Assembly (NCBI RefSeq): GCF_017742245.1
Contig: NZ_JAGHKO010000011.1
Location: 646,518 to 710,517, forward strand
DNA: 64,000 nucleotides
DNA from: Niastella soli
GTDB taxonomy: Bacteria; Bacteroidota; Bacteroidia; Chitinophagales; Chitinophagaceae
Reading direction: 5' to 3'
The notes under the pieces are model-generated. The model did not search any database. It had not been told where the DNA came from and worked only from the letters and a program-made list of their open reading frames with translations. The translations under genes and the position numbers were made by a program. Positions 8,621 through 17,036 of the stretch are shown here, in pieces. Within the stretch, counting starts at the first letter, position 1. Every line of letters starts with the position of its first letter.

Positions 8621-9664
8621 ATGAAATACGGATACTGGCTACCCGTCTTCGGCGGCTGGCTGCGAAATGTAGCCAATGAGAATATGCAACCGACCTGGGA
8701 GTATGTAAAAAAGCTGGCCCAGCGAAGCGAACAGTTGGGCTACGATCTCTCCCTGATCGCTGAATTGAATTTAAATGATATTAAGGGTGTTGAGGCCCCC
8801 AGCCTCGACGCCTGGAGCACGGCAGCGGCGCTGGCAGCGGTTACCAGAAAGCTGGAATTGATGGTGGCTGTTCGGCCCACTTTTCATAACCCTGCCTTGT
8901 TGGCAAAAACTGCTGCCAATATTGATCACATCAGTAATGGCCGTATTTCCCTGAACGTGGTGAGCAGTTGGTGGAAAGATGAAGCGGAAAAGTATGGCGT
9001 TCAGTTTGAACAGCATGATGACCGGTATGCCCGTACGGAAGAATGGCTGACGGTGCTGGATAATATCTGGAAAAAAGATCACTTTAGTTTTGAGGGCCGG
9101 TATTACAAAGTAACCGATAATATCCTGCAGCCAAAACCTGTTTCAAGACCCCGGCCATTGCTTTATGCTGGTGGTGAAAGTGAACGGGCCAAAGACCTGA
9201 TCTCCTCCTTATGCGATGCTTATGTAATGCATGGCGACAGTCCGGAAACCATCGGGAAACGCATAAAGGATATGAACGAAAGGCGTGATAAAAAAGGGTT
9301 GCCACCATTACAATATGGAGTGGCGGCATATAGCATTATCCGAAATTCAGAAGCAGAAGTGAAAAAGGAATTAGAACGTATAACTAATGTACAGGAGGGG
9401 AGCCCCGGGTATAGTAATTATCAGCAGTGGCTTGCCGGCACTCAATTGGAACAACGGGTATCCCTGGAAGATTATTCTGTCAGCAACCGGGGCCTACGAA
9501 GCGGGCTTATTGGAACGCCACAACAAGTGCAGGACCGGATCGGAGAATTTGAACGGGCAGGCGTGAATTTATTTTTGTTGCAATGCAGTCCGCAGTTGGA
9601 AGAAATGGAGCGTTTTGCGGATACTGTTATTCAATATCAGGAGGAAATTGAACATGTCAAATAA
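8621..9664 (+). CDS. LLM-class flavin-dependent monooxygenase, SsuD-like
   Basis: The 347-residue TIM-barrel enzyme belongs to the bacterial luciferase-like superfamily that uses FMNH2 and O2. Segments match the SsuD/alkanesulfonate monooxygenase group: LMVAVRPTFHNPALLAKTAANIDHIS at about 85-110, NGRISLNVVSSWW, DDRYARTEEWLTVL, FEGRYYKV, and RPLLYAGGESERAKDL as the flavin-phosphate loop. The end, LRSGLIGTPQQVQDRIGEFERAGVNLFLLQ, is also typical. SsuD-type enzymes release sulfite from organosulfonates, which would fit a sulfur locus with the Met/Cys-type ABC transporter downstream. The exact substrate (sulfonate, sulfone or another compound) cannot be read from the sequence. No flavin reductase partner is seen nearby. 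Confidence 0.88.
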   Translation: MKYGYWLPVFGGWLRNVANENMQPTWEYVKKLAQRSEQLGYDLSLIAELNLNDIKGVEAPSLDAWSTAAALAAVTRKLELMVAVRPTFHNPALLAKTAANIDHISNGRISLNVVSSWWKDEAEKYGVQFEQHDDRYARTEEWLTVLDNIWKKDHFSFEGRYYKVTDNILQPKPVSRPRPLLYAGGESERAKDLISSLCDAYVMHGDSPETIGKRIKDMNERRDKKGLPPLQYGVAAYSIIRNSEAEVKKELERITNVQEGSPGYSNYQQWLAGTQLEQRVSLEDYSVSNRGLRSGLIGTPQQVQDRIGEFERAGVNLFLLQCSPQLEEMERFADTVIQYQEEIEHVK

Positions 9665-9800
9665 TAACTTTCCTTTTTTGTGGGTAGCAATTGTTCTGAC
9701 AGGGATGGCCATGTTGATACATTACTGGCATTTGATCAACCGGTTCTTTACATCAAAAAAGGAACCATCGGTTCCTAATGAAGAAGATGCTGTTCCCTGA
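9654..9800 (+). CDS. Small single-pass membrane protein
   Basis: A 48-residue product starting MSNNNFPFLWVAIVLTGMAM. Its ATG overlaps the last codons of the monooxygenase gene, and an AGGAGG lies 8 nt before this ATG, which decides the start. One membrane helix (about residues 7-25) is followed by a basic-then-acidic tail (TSKKEPSVPNEEDAVP). I do not recognise a family. Translational coupling to the monooxygenase suggests the two act together, perhaps at the membrane, but nothing more can be said. Confidence 0.65.
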   Translation: MSNNNFPFLWVAIVLTGMAMLIHYWHLINRFFTSKKEPSVPNEEDAVP

Positions 9801-9817
9801 TGTCTGTTTACAGGGAA
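9793..9817. terminator. Hairpin between convergent genes
   Basis: TTCCCTG (9793-9799) and CAGGGAA (9811-9817) form a 7-bp stem with an 11-nt loop spanning the ends of the convergent small membrane protein and AhpD-like genes. The short U-rich sequence is weak on both strands, so termination is plausible but not certain. Confidence 0.4.
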
Positions 9818-10347
9818 AATTTAGCAGGCAGGAATGGAGTTAAATAGATATCAATATCAGTTTCTATTACATTATTAAAGATATTGGTGGCTATCATTTG
9901 CCCGGCAAATGCTATCAAAAGAACCATTTCCTCTTTATTGTGATATTGTTCCAGGCTATTATATACATGGTTGGCTATACAACCTTTGTGTTCGGCAATG
10001 GCACTTCCAAAATCGATCAGTGCTTTTTCGTGGTCATTTAATAATAACCGGTCAGGGTCTTCGCCATTTTCGATCATTATTTTCCTGAAATAAGCGGCAC
10101 ATAAGGAACAGTTGGATGCATTGGAAACTGCCCATGCATACAGATAGGCAGCCCTTTCGCCAATTTGTTGTTTTACTTTTTCATATAAGGGATACCATTG
10201 CATGTAAATGGTAAATGACAGCATGGAATGCCCTAATGTAGCTTTCGAATTTGTAATGGGCGTGTTGTAATCATTCACGTGCTCATCAAACGCCTCTCGG
10301 GTAACAAGTGGCAGATTGTCTATAGTAACCGGAGCGATCCTTGCCAT
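9808..10347 (-). CDS. Carboxymuconolactone decarboxylase/AhpD-like protein
   Basis: The 179-residue product has the all-helical CMD/AhpD fold pattern with a redox CxxC at C80 and C83 (NASNCSLCAAYFRKIM) followed by AIAEHKGCIANHVYN and a C-terminal MVLLIAFAGQMIATNIFNNV helix. Family members reduce peroxides or act as disulfide reductases, while a few catalyse decarboxylation. It is transcribed towards the small membrane protein gene and away from the hydrolase-metNIQ unit. Its start is 62 bp from the shared dyad (10409-10427), so the dyad may regulate it too. A thiol-redox role would suit a sulfur locus, but this is inferred. Confidence 0.78.
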   Translation of the reverse strand: MARIAPVTIDNLPLVTREAFDEHVNDYNTPITNSKATLGHSMLSFTIYMQWYPLYEKVKQQIGERAAYLYAWAVSNASNCSLCAAYFRKIMIENGEDPDRLLLNDHEKALIDFGSAIAEHKGCIANHVYNSLEQYHNKEEMVLLIAFAGQMIATNIFNNVIETDIDIYLTPFLPAKFSL

Positions 10348-10401
10348 AATAGTGTTTTTAATATTGTATGTTAACGTGATTCTTTGGGAATTATTATTGC
10401 G

Positions 10402-10427
10402 TATATTTGTCCACTAAATATGTAGAC
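10402..10427 (+). promoter_or_regulatory. TATATTTG promoter box fused to 19-bp dyad operator, copy 2
   Basis: TATATTTG (10402-10409) runs into GTCCACTAAATATGTAGAC (10409-10427), a dyad with arms GTCCAC/GTAGAC. It lies 18 bp before the ATG of the alpha/beta hydrolase that heads the metNIQ unit, so this mRNA has almost no leader and no Cys-codon ORF. The nearest TTTG upstream (10383-10386) is only 15 bp from the -7 box, closer than usual. It is the second of three copies in this locus. Confidence 0.7.
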
Positions 10428-10444
10428 TAAATTACGAAATACTG

Positions 10445-10984
10445 ATGAAATATTTAAATATTCCTGGCTTATATAATTCGGGAGATGATCACTGGCAAAC
10501 AAAATGGGAGCGTTTATACCCGGACCGTTTTGCCCGGGTGCAGCAGGATGACTGGGATACGCCTGTTAAAGAAAGCTGGGTAGATCGATTAGATAAAACC
10601 GTTAAAGAAATTGATACCCCCACCATTCTGGTTGCTCATAGCCTGGGATGTATTACTGCGGTTCACTGGGCAGTTACGCATTATTCACCGTTTATTTGCG
10701 GGGCATTGCTGGTAGCGCCAGCCGATGTGGAAAATTCAGACAAGGCGATCCTGAAGAACTTTGCCCCGGTTCCGGTAGAGAAATTATTTATGCCAACCAT
10801 TGTTGTTGCCAGTATGAACGACCCCTATTGTGCCATGGAGCGTGCGGCAAAATGGGCTGCGTATTGGGGCAGTCGTTTTGTTGGGATAGGCGATAAGGGG
10901 CATATTAATGGCGAGTCTGATCTACAGGATTGGAAGGATGGCTTAGCTCTTTTAAAAACGCTCGAAGGGGGTGTTGTAGCATGA
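10445..10984 (+). CDS. RBBP9/YdeN-family alpha/beta hydrolase
   Basis: The 179-residue serine hydrolase starts [22 protein letters not shown], typical of the RBBP9/YdeN family. The catalytic triad is visible as S66 in AHSLG, D126 in SMNDPY and H153 in KGHING. The substrate is unknown. Its stop overlaps the metN start in an ATGA junction, so it is the first gene of an operon with the MetNIQ importer. In this setting it might hydrolyse an ester or thioester of the imported compound, but that is a guess from context. The start is supported by the promoter 18 bp upstream. Confidence 0.85.
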   Translation: MKYLNIPGLYNSGDDHWQTKWERLYPDRFARVQQDDWDTPVKESWVDRLDKTVKEIDTPTILVAHSLGCITAVHWAVTHYSPFICGALLVAPADVENSDKAILKNFAPVPVEKLFMPTIVVASMNDPYCAMERAAKWAAYWGSRFVGIGDKGHINGESDLQDWKDGLALLKTLEGGVVA

Positions 10985-12012
10985 TTGAAATAAAAGGCCT
11001 GACGAAATATTTTTATCAAAAGAACAGGGAGGTGGCAGCCTTGCAGGATGTATCGTTGACTGTTCCGCCGGGAAAAATATATGGCATTATCGGTGCTTCC
11101 GGCGCAGGAAAGAGCACATTGATCCGCTGCGTTAATTTATTGGAGAAACCAACGTCGGGAGAGGTGGTTGTAAACGGTATATCGCTGTCAACACTTTCCA
11201 GCAGGGAGTTAACCCGTGAACGAAGACAGATCGGCATGATCTTTCAGCATTTCAATTTATTGTCATCACGTACCATATTTGACAATGTGGCGTTTCCGCT
11301 TGAGCTTACCCACACGCCAAAAGCGGAAATACGGGAACGGGTAAATGATTTATTGCAGTTGGTAGGTTTGACAGACAAGGCGGCTGATTACCCGGCCAGT
11401 TTATCGGGCGGTCAAAAACAACGTGTTGCCATTGCCCGGACCTTAGCGAATAATCCCAAAGTGCTTTTATGCGACGAGGCTACAAGCGCACTCGATCCGG
11501 CAACTACCAAATCGATCCTGGCCTTATTAAAAGATATAAACAGGCGTCTGGGAATAACCATCCTGCTCATTACACATGAAATGGAAGTGGTTAAAGCGAT
11601 CTGTGATTATGCGGGTATTTTGTCGCAGGGAAAATTGATAGAACAGGGGACGGTGAGTGAGATCTTTGCCCACCCGAAAACCGGGGTTGCCCGGGATTTT
11701 ATTTCTTCCACTTTTCATGTGGAGTTGCCAGGATTCTATACAAGGCGGTTGCAGGCGTGTCCCTATGTTGACTGCGGGGTTTTAATAAAGGTGCAGTTTG
11801 CCGGACAAGCTGGTATAGATGTGCTCATCAGTGAGGTGGTAAACCGGTTCCATATTCAATCAAAAATAATAAAAGCCCAGGTAGACAGCCTGGATGAAGT
11901 GACGTTTGGCGTTGTGCTGCTTGAGTTGAGCGGCAATGCAGCAGCCAGGGAGTTTACATTACAATATTTTACTGACAATCAATTAAAAGTGGAGGTATTG
12001 GGCTATGTCTGA
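10981..12012 (+). CDS. metN: Methionine-type ABC importer ATPase MetN
   Basis: The 343-residue ATPase energises import by MetI/MetQ. The start [13 protein letters not shown] at 10981 overlaps the hydrolase stop; a longer in-frame start lies inside that gene and is unlikely. Walker [10 protein letters not shown] is at 38-46, the Q-loop IFQHFNLL near 88-94, the signature LSGGQKQR at 141-148, Walker [13 protein letters not shown] at 161-172 and the H-loop THE at 198-200. Residues from about 265 form a C-terminal NIL regulatory domain, which in MetN family members binds the transported amino acid and inhibits transport. MetNIQ systems carry methionine, its derivatives or cystine, so the exact sulfur substrate is open. 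Confidence 0.95.
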   Translation: MIEIKGLTKYFYQKNREVAALQDVSLTVPPGKIYGIIGASGAGKSTLIRCVNLLEKPTSGEVVVNGISLSTLSSRELTRERRQIGMIFQHFNLLSSRTIFDNVAFPLELTHTPKAEIRERVNDLLQLVGLTDKAADYPASLSGGQKQRVAIARTLANNPKVLLCDEATSALDPATTKSILALLKDINRRLGITILLITHEMEVVKAICDYAGILSQGKLIEQGTVSEIFAHPKTGVARDFISSTFHVELPGFYTRRLQACPYVDCGVLIKVQFAGQAGIDVLISEVVNRFHIQSKIIKAQVDSLDEVTFGVVLLELSGNAAAREFTLQYFTDNQLKVEVLGYV

Positions 12013-12658
12013 AGCTATGTTACCCTTATTTTTAAAGGGCATTGGAGAAACAATTGTCATGACGTTTGCCGGCGGCTTCTTTGGCTTTGTGCTCGGCCTG
12101 CCTGCGGGTGTATTGCTATTTTTAACCCGTAAAGGGCAGGTGCTGGAGCATGTGCTTTTTAACCGTATCACCTCCGTGATCGTGAACATCTTCCGTTCTA
12201 TACCTTTTATTATTCTAATTGTTTGGATGATCCCGTTTACAAGGGCATTAGTGGGAACATCTATCGGGGTAGCAGCGGCCCTGGTTCCATTAAGCATTGG
12301 TGCGGCGCCATTTATAGCACGCATGGTAGAGAACAGTTTGCTGGAAGTGCCCGGCGGATTGATAGAAGCGGCAAAAGCGATGGGCGCCACACCTTTTCAA
12401 ATAGTGTATAAAGTATTATTGCCTGAAGCCCTGCCATCATTGATCAATTGTGCTACCATTACCCTGATCACCCTTGTCGGTTATTCTGCCATGGGCGGGG
12501 CGGTAGGCGCAGGTGGCTTGGGCCAGATCGGCTATCAATACGGTTATGTTGGTTATGATGTGCTGGTAATGAATGCGGTATTGATCCTGCTGGTAATTCT
12601 TGTATTTATTATTCAATTCACAGGTGATCGAATTGCCCGGGCTGTTGATCACAGGTGA
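12005..12658 (+). CDS. metI: Methionine-type ABC importer permease MetI
   Basis: The 217-residue permease overlaps the end of metN by 8 bp. Five hydrophobic helices are visible, starting [22 protein letters not shown]. The coupling-helix EAA motif [25 protein letters not shown] lies around 122-146. The [29 protein letters not shown] segment is the classic MetI signature. It forms the membrane channel for the MetN ATPase and the MetQ lipoprotein. Confidence 0.95.
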   Translation: MSEAMLPLFLKGIGETIVMTFAGGFFGFVLGLPAGVLLFLTRKGQVLEHVLFNRITSVIVNIFRSIPFIILIVWMIPFTRALVGTSIGVAAALVPLSIGAAPFIARMVENSLLEVPGGLIEAAKAMGATPFQIVYKVLLPEALPSLINCATITLITLVGYSAMGGAVGAGGLGQIGYQYGYVGYDVLVMNAVLILLVILVFIIQFTGDRIARAVDHR

Positions 12659-12698
12659 CACAAATGGTTAGCTGATAAATCCTATTAATGTTTAGAAT

Positions 12699-13529
12699 AT
12701 GAAAATCCAACAATTCTTTCCTGATTTTATTGTATTCATTGTAACTGGCCTGTTGATCAGTCTATTGATCAGTTGTGCGGGAAGTGGTAATAAAAAAAAT
12801 GCCAAACATCTTAAGGTGGGCGTTGTATCGGGGCCTGAATTTAATATCGCCAATGCCGCCAAAGAAGTGGCCCTTAAAAAATATAATCTCGATGTAGAAC
12901 TGATAACTTTCAATGACTATGTTATTCCCAATGAAGCATTAAGTCAGGGCGATATTGACCTGAATGCCTTTCAGCATAAACCATACCTGGATGCGCAATC
13001 AAAGCAACGTGGATACAAACTGGCCATTGTGGGTAATACATTTGTATATCCCATTGCCGGCTATTCCCGAAAGATCAAGAGCCTTGGTGAATTGCAGGCG
13101 GGAAGTACTATTGCTATTCCTAATGATCCCACTAATGGAGGCCGCTCATTGCTGTTATTGCAAAAGAATAACCTGCTGCAATTGAAAGAAGGGGTGGGGC
13201 TGCTGCCAAAGATCACAGACATTGTTGCAAATCCGAAAAATATAAAAATTGTTGAGCTGGAAGCGCCCCAGTTACCAAGGTCGTTAGACGATCAGCAGAT
13301 CACGATTGCTATTATCAATAATAACTTTGCTGCGCAGGCAGGGCTTATCTCTACCCGCGATGGTTTGTTTGTTGAAGATAAAAGCTCTCCTTATGTAAAT
13401 CTTATCGTGGCCAGGGATGATAATAAAAGCGATGAAAAAGTTAAACAATTTGTTGCTGCTTACCAGTCTGTTGAGGTTGAGCAGGTGGCTGAAAAAGAAT
13501 TCAAAGGAGGAGCTATAAAGGGTTGGTAA
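12699..13529 (+). CDS. metQ: Methionine-type ABC importer binding lipoprotein MetQ
   Basis: The 276-residue binding protein has a lipobox LISC with the lipidated Cys at 26. The mature protein begins KHLKVGVVSGPEFNIANAAKEVA and contains ALSQGDIDLNAFQHKPYLDAQ, the NlpA/MetQ signature. Further marks are IAIPNDPTNGGRSLLLLQ and a C-terminal FVAAYQSVEV. It delivers the substrate to MetI/MetN at the inner membrane. It is last in the hydrolase-metNIQ unit, 40 bp after metI. With SusC/SusD at the outer membrane on both sides, the locus covers import across both membranes. Confidence 0.94.
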   Translation: MKIQQFFPDFIVFIVTGLLISLLISCAGSGNKKNAKHLKVGVVSGPEFNIANAAKEVALKKYNLDVELITFNDYVIPNEALSQGDIDLNAFQHKPYLDAQSKQRGYKLAIVGNTFVYPIAGYSRKIKSLGELQAGSTIAIPNDPTNGGRSLLLLQKNNLLQLKEGVGLLPKITDIVANPKNIKIVELEAPQLPRSLDDQQITIAIINNNFAAQAGLISTRDGLFVEDKSSPYVNLIVARDDNKSDEKVKQFVAAYQSVEVEQVAEKEFKGGAIKGW

Positions 13530-13606
13530 GGTCTTTTTGCTGCTGGTTGTTAGGGGCCCTTCCTGTTGTCGTTAGATATTATTTTTTTTCGGTTAAATAA
13601 TCTTTT

Positions 13607-13632
13607 TATATTTGTCTACATAAATAGTGTAC
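13607..13632 (+). promoter_or_regulatory. TATATTTG promoter box fused to 19-bp dyad operator, copy 3
   Basis: TATATTTG (13607-13614) runs into GTCTACATAAATAGTGTAC (13614-13632), with arms GTCTAC/GTGTAC. This matches copies 1 and 2 in spacing (7-nt centre) and in its fusion to the last G of the -7 box. It lies 359 bp before the SusC start, giving a long leader that holds the five-cysteine ORF and two hairpins. Confidence 0.7.
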
Positions 13633-13706
13633 TAATCCTGTTTTATTCCTCACTGTTAATCGCCAGCAGTTCGGGGAGGGAAAATTAACCTTTAAAGTTT
13701 ACAATA

Positions 13707-13799
13707 ATGGACACCCAGAGCCATTTGGCAAACACCTGCATGGCGATTAAATTCCGTTTTCGTTCTTCAGCGAATTTTTATTGTTGCTGTTGTTGTTGA
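13707..13799 (+). CDS. Leader peptide ending in five cysteines upstream of SusC
   Basis: A 30-codon ORF starting MDTQSHLANTCMAIKF and ending SSANFYCCCCC, with the codons TGT TGC TGT TGT TGT directly before TGA (13797-13799). It starts about 85 nt after the predicted transcription start and ends 191 nt before the SusC ATG. There is no good ribosome binding site just ahead; a GGGGAGGG lies about 25 nt upstream. Together with the CCC leader at 7468-7503, it suggests control of SusC synthesis by charged tRNA-Cys. The ORF is too short for family recognition, and the run of TGT repeats could also be a simple repeat, so translation needs direct evidence. Confidence 0.6.
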   Translation: MDTQSHLANTCMAIKFRFRSSANFYCCCCC

Positions 13800-13820
13800 A
13801 CAATACAGTCTGATTATATA

Positions 13821-13841
13821 ATTCATGCAGTCTGCATGAAT
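13821..13841 (+). promoter_or_regulatory. Leader hairpin after the Cys ORF
   Basis: ATTCATGCA (13821-13829) and TGCATGAAT (13833-13841) form a perfect 9-bp stem with a 3-nt loop. It begins 22 nt after the Cys-leader stop codon, close enough to feel a ribosome paused at the Cys codons. No U-run follows. Confidence 0.5.
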
Positions 13842-13863
13842 GTTTCCCGCTATCATTCTATTT

Positions 13864-13935
13864 CCTGGTCAACAGTCAGTAGTATTCCTGTAAAGTCGGC
13901 GATTGGCTTTATATGAATGCCGGCTGTTGACCAGG
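13864..13935 (+). promoter_or_regulatory. Long leader stem-loop before SusC
   Basis: CCTGGTCAACAG (13864-13875) pairs perfectly with CTGTTGACCAGG (13924-13935), a 12-bp stem that extends by TTT/AAA past one bulged G. A second pairing, AGTCGGC (13894-13900) with GCCGGCT (13919-13925), sits inside and overlaps the outer stem by two bases. It ends 55 nt before the SusC start codon. Without a following U-run it is not a standard terminator. It may be an mRNA-stability or translation-control element, or a partner in attenuation. Confidence 0.55.
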
Positions 13936-13990
13936 GAAAGATTATGCTGCATATTCTTTAAGTAACTCCCAACGCAGTAAAACCTGCACA

Positions 13991-16900
13991 ATGAAAAATT
14001 TTACCAAACCAAAGCTGACTGGCTTATTATTTCTTTTCCCATTTATAGCCGCTTTATTTGTTTCGGTCATAGGGTTTGCACAAACCAGTACCCTTGCCGG
14101 CCGGATAATTGATGAGCGTACAAATGTCCCCCTGGCAGGCGCCACCATTCAAATAAAAGGCAGTACACATAAAGTAGTTACAAACGATAAAGGTGAATTT
14201 ACCTTCATCACCGCACAACATCTGCCGTTGACATATATTGTAAGTTATGTAGGCTATCAGACCATTGAAGCCATTCAAGATGGGCCCGGTCTATTTACAA
14301 TTACGTTAGTACAAGCCAATAATAAACTAAAGGATATTGTAGTGGTAGGCTATGGAACGCAATCAAGAAAAAACCTGGCAAGTGCGGTGAGCTCCGTAAA
14401 TACTTCTCAAATAGAAGACGTGCCTGCTGCAAGTATTGATCAGTTACTGCAGGGGAAAGCAGCGGGGGTTCTGGCTTCGGCCAATTCTCCTGTGCCAGGC
14501 ACTGGTATTTTTCTAAGGGTACGGGGTTCTACTTCTATTAATGCTACCAATGATCCCCTGTATGTGGTGGATGGGGTGTTCATTAATAACAGAAGCCTGC
14601 AATCTGTGTCAACGGGTGGACAGGTAACCAACCCATTGGCTGATCTGAATCCGGCGGATATTGAATCAATTGAGATCCTGAAAGATGCCAATGCTACGGC
14701 TATATACGGATCAAGAGGTGCAAATGGTGTTGTGGTGATCACAACAAAGCATGGTAAACTGAACAACAAGGCTAAGGTGAATATTGGCTATTATTATGGC
14801 TCTTCTTCTGCAAGGAAATTCTGGAAAACACTTGCCGGGCCCGAAGAAGGTATTCTTCAAAATGAAACCTGGCTCAATGATGGCAAGCCATACGCTACAA
14901 GGCCATTTCGTCCGGTCGCTGAAGGCGGTCTGGGATTACCGGAAGAACAACCGACCAATGACCGGATCGGGATCATCTTTCAGGATGCGCCCACGCATAA
15001 CATAGATATCTCAACAACAGGCGGTGATACCAAAACAAGTTTTTATATTGGCGGGAATTATTACGATCAGGAAGCTATTGTTAAGCCTGATGCTTTCAAA
15101 CGGTACAGCGTTCGGGTAAACCTTGACCATCAACTCAGAGAATCAGCAAAGATTGGATTTTCAATTGATGGGGTAAAAACAGACCGGATAAAAAGCCCGA
15201 ACAACAATGTGCCCTATGGCGCAGTAAACGGAGCTTTGTACACGCCTGCCTATCTTCCTTTGTTTAATCCAGATGGGTCATATGCCAGGCCATCACTTTT
15301 TGAAAACCCATACGCAGCTATACGGGAAGTAAACTTCACTGATATTGGTGCCCGGTTTACCGGCAATGGGTTTGGTGAGTTTACGATCGTAAAGGGATTG
15401 AAGTTCAGAACAAGTTGGAGTATTGATTTTAATGAATCGAAGGAGGATAATTTTTATAGCTCTAAAACCTATGTGGGGCAGGCGCCTACAAATGGTTCTG
15501 CCACTTCTGCCATCACCCGCAATCTTACTTTAATAAATGAGCAGTTGCTCACGTATAATAAAACTTTCAATGGGGTGCATTTATTAAGCCTGACGGCAGG
15601 GAATACGATACAAAAAGAACGTTTTGAAATAACAAGTGTTACGGGGATCGGCTTTCCTACTGATGAATTTTCAAAAATTGCTTCTGCTGCGATACAAACG
15701 GGCACCTCTTCCTCTTCGGATGCCGGATTGGTTTCTTATTTCAGTCGGGTTAATTATATTCTCAATAATAAATATTCCATTGATATTAATTTCAGGGCGG
15801 ACGCTTCTTCACGTTTTGGTAAGGACCACCGGTGGGGCTATTTCCCTGCTGCTGGCGTATCATGGCGGGCCGGGCAGGAAGATTTTGTCAGAGCGCTTGG
15901 TATTTTTACCGATCTGAAATTCAGGGCGAGTTACGGTAGCACCGGTAACCAAAACGGCATTCCCGATTTTGCCGCGAAGGGCTTATGGTCTGGCGGAAAT
16001 AACTACCAGGATGTTTCAGGTACAGCACCTAATCAATTAGCCAATCCTGACCTTCGTTGGGAAACCACCAAACAGGCGGACATTGGTATAGATGCCGGTT
16101 TCCTGGCCAATAGAATAACTGTTGGTTTTGATTTCTATCGTAAGTATACCACTAATCTTTTACTGCAATTGCCAATAGCCAGTCAAACTGGTTATAACAA
16201 CATTTTTGCCAATGCGGGAGAAATGAGCAATGAGGGATATGAGCTGAATATAAATGCCGATCTATGTCAATATAAAAATTTCACCTGGAGCTTCAATTTG
16301 AATGTAGCTACTAACAAAAACAAGATCCAAAAACTGCCTGCCCCTATTATTAAAACCGGGGTTATCATTCTGCAGGAAGGTTCTCCTTTGTATTCTTTTT
16401 ACCTGCATAAACAATTTGGAGTTGATCCCCAAACGGGTAATGTGTTGTTCGATGACCTTAACAAGGATGGAAATGTTACAGACGCCGATCTGCAAATCCT
16501 TGGCAATGCATGGCCAAAATATTTTGGTGGCTTAACCAATGAATTTACCGTCTTCAAAAATTTCGATGTACAAGCATCGCTCTATTATAGCCTTGGTAAT
16601 GATGTCTGGAATAATACCCGGTACCGGATGGGTCATGGTGGGTCAAGAAATGGGGTGTTTGCTATGTTAAAGGAAGAATTGGGCCGCTGGCAAAAAACAG
16701 GAGATATAACGGATGTGCCGCGTTTAACTGTTGCAGGCAATAATGCAGCTATTATTCCAAGCCGTTTTCTGGAAGATGGTTCCTTTGTTCGCCTGCGTAA
16801 TCTTTCTGTTGGTTATTCAATACCTAAATCGTTGCTTAACCGCTGGAGTATTACCACGCTGCGCCTATATTTCTCTGCCACCAACCTGTTTACCCTTACC

Positions 16901-17023
16901 AAATATAAAGGTGTTGATCCCGAAGTAAATGTTTCAAATGGTGATCAGAATATTCTTGGGTATGATCAGGCCATTGCACCGCAACCAAGGACGTTGCAGG
17001 TTGGGTTTAATATTGCTTTCTAA
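13991..17023 (+). CDS. SusC/RagA-family TonB-dependent receptor
   Basis: A 1010-residue outer-membrane receptor. The signal peptide ends at GFAQ (about 31), followed by the regulatory-like beta domain TSTLAGRIIDERTNVPLAGA. The plug carries KDIVVVGYGTQSRKN, PLYVVDGVFI and IEILKDANATAIYGSRGANG, and the barrel ends LQVGFNIAF. It closely resembles the SusC at 4284-7328 in many barrel segments (for example YFPSGGFTWRADQEDF there and YFPAAGVSWRAGQEDF here). It is followed 13 bp later by SusD. Its long leader contains the five-Cys ORF and stem-loops, which points to cysteine-responsive expression. Confidence 0.95.
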   Translation: MKNFTKPKLTGLLFLFPFIAALFVSVIGFAQTSTLAGRIIDERTNVPLAGATIQIKGSTHKVVTNDKGEFTFITAQHLPLTYIVSYVGYQTIEAIQDGPGLFTITLVQANNKLKDIVVVGYGTQSRKNLASAVSSVNTSQIEDVPAASIDQLLQGKAAGVLASANSPVPGTGIFLRVRGSTSINATNDPLYVVDGVFINNRSLQSVSTGGQVTNPLADLNPADIESIEILKDANATAIYGSRGANGVVVITTKHGKLNNKAKVNIGYYYGSSSARKFWKTLAGPEEGILQNETWLNDGKPYATRPFRPVAEGGLGLPEEQPTNDRIGIIFQDAPTHNIDISTTGGDTKTSFYIGGNYYDQEAIVKPDAFKRYSVRVNLDHQLRESAKIGFSIDGVKTDRIKSPNNNVPYGAVNGALYTPAYLPLFNPDGSYARPSLFENPYAAIREVNFTDIGARFTGNGFGEFTIVKGLKFRTSWSIDFNESKEDNFYSSKTYVGQAPTNGSATSAITRNLTLINEQLLTYNKTFNGVHLLSLTAGNTIQKERFEITSVTGIGFPTDEFSKIASAAIQTGTSSSSDAGLVSYFSRVNYILNNKYSIDINFRADASSRFGKDHRWGYFPAAGVSWRAGQEDFVRALGIFTDLKFRASYGSTGNQNGIPDFAAKGLWSGGNNYQDVSGTAPNQLANPDLRWETTKQADIGIDAGFLANRITVGFDFYRKYTTNLLLQLPIASQTGYNNIFANAGEMSNEGYELNINADLCQYKNFTWSFNLNVATNKNKIQKLPAPIIKTGVIILQEGSPLYSFYLHKQFGVDPQTGNVLFDDLNKDGNVTDADLQILGNAWPKYFGGLTNEFTVFKNFDVQASLYYSLGNDVWNNTRYRMGHGGSRNGVFAMLKEELGRWQKTGDITDVPRLTVAGNNAAIIPSRFLEDGSFVRLRNLSVGYSIPKSLLNRWSITTLRLYFSATNLFTLTKYKGVDPEVNVSNGDQNILGYDQAIAPQPRTLQVGFNIAF

Positions 17024-17036
17024 AAATTGAATTACA

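Noticed and set aside
9808-10347. AhpD-like gene as true carboxymuconolactone decarboxylase of an aromatic pathway
   Set aside because: The CxxC motif fits the AhpD redox branch and no aromatic catabolism genes are nearby.
13639-13706. Riboswitch such as SAM or cobalamin in the long SusC leader
   Set aside because: No conserved aptamer core that I can recognise; the Cys-codon ORF and stem-loops explain the leader better.
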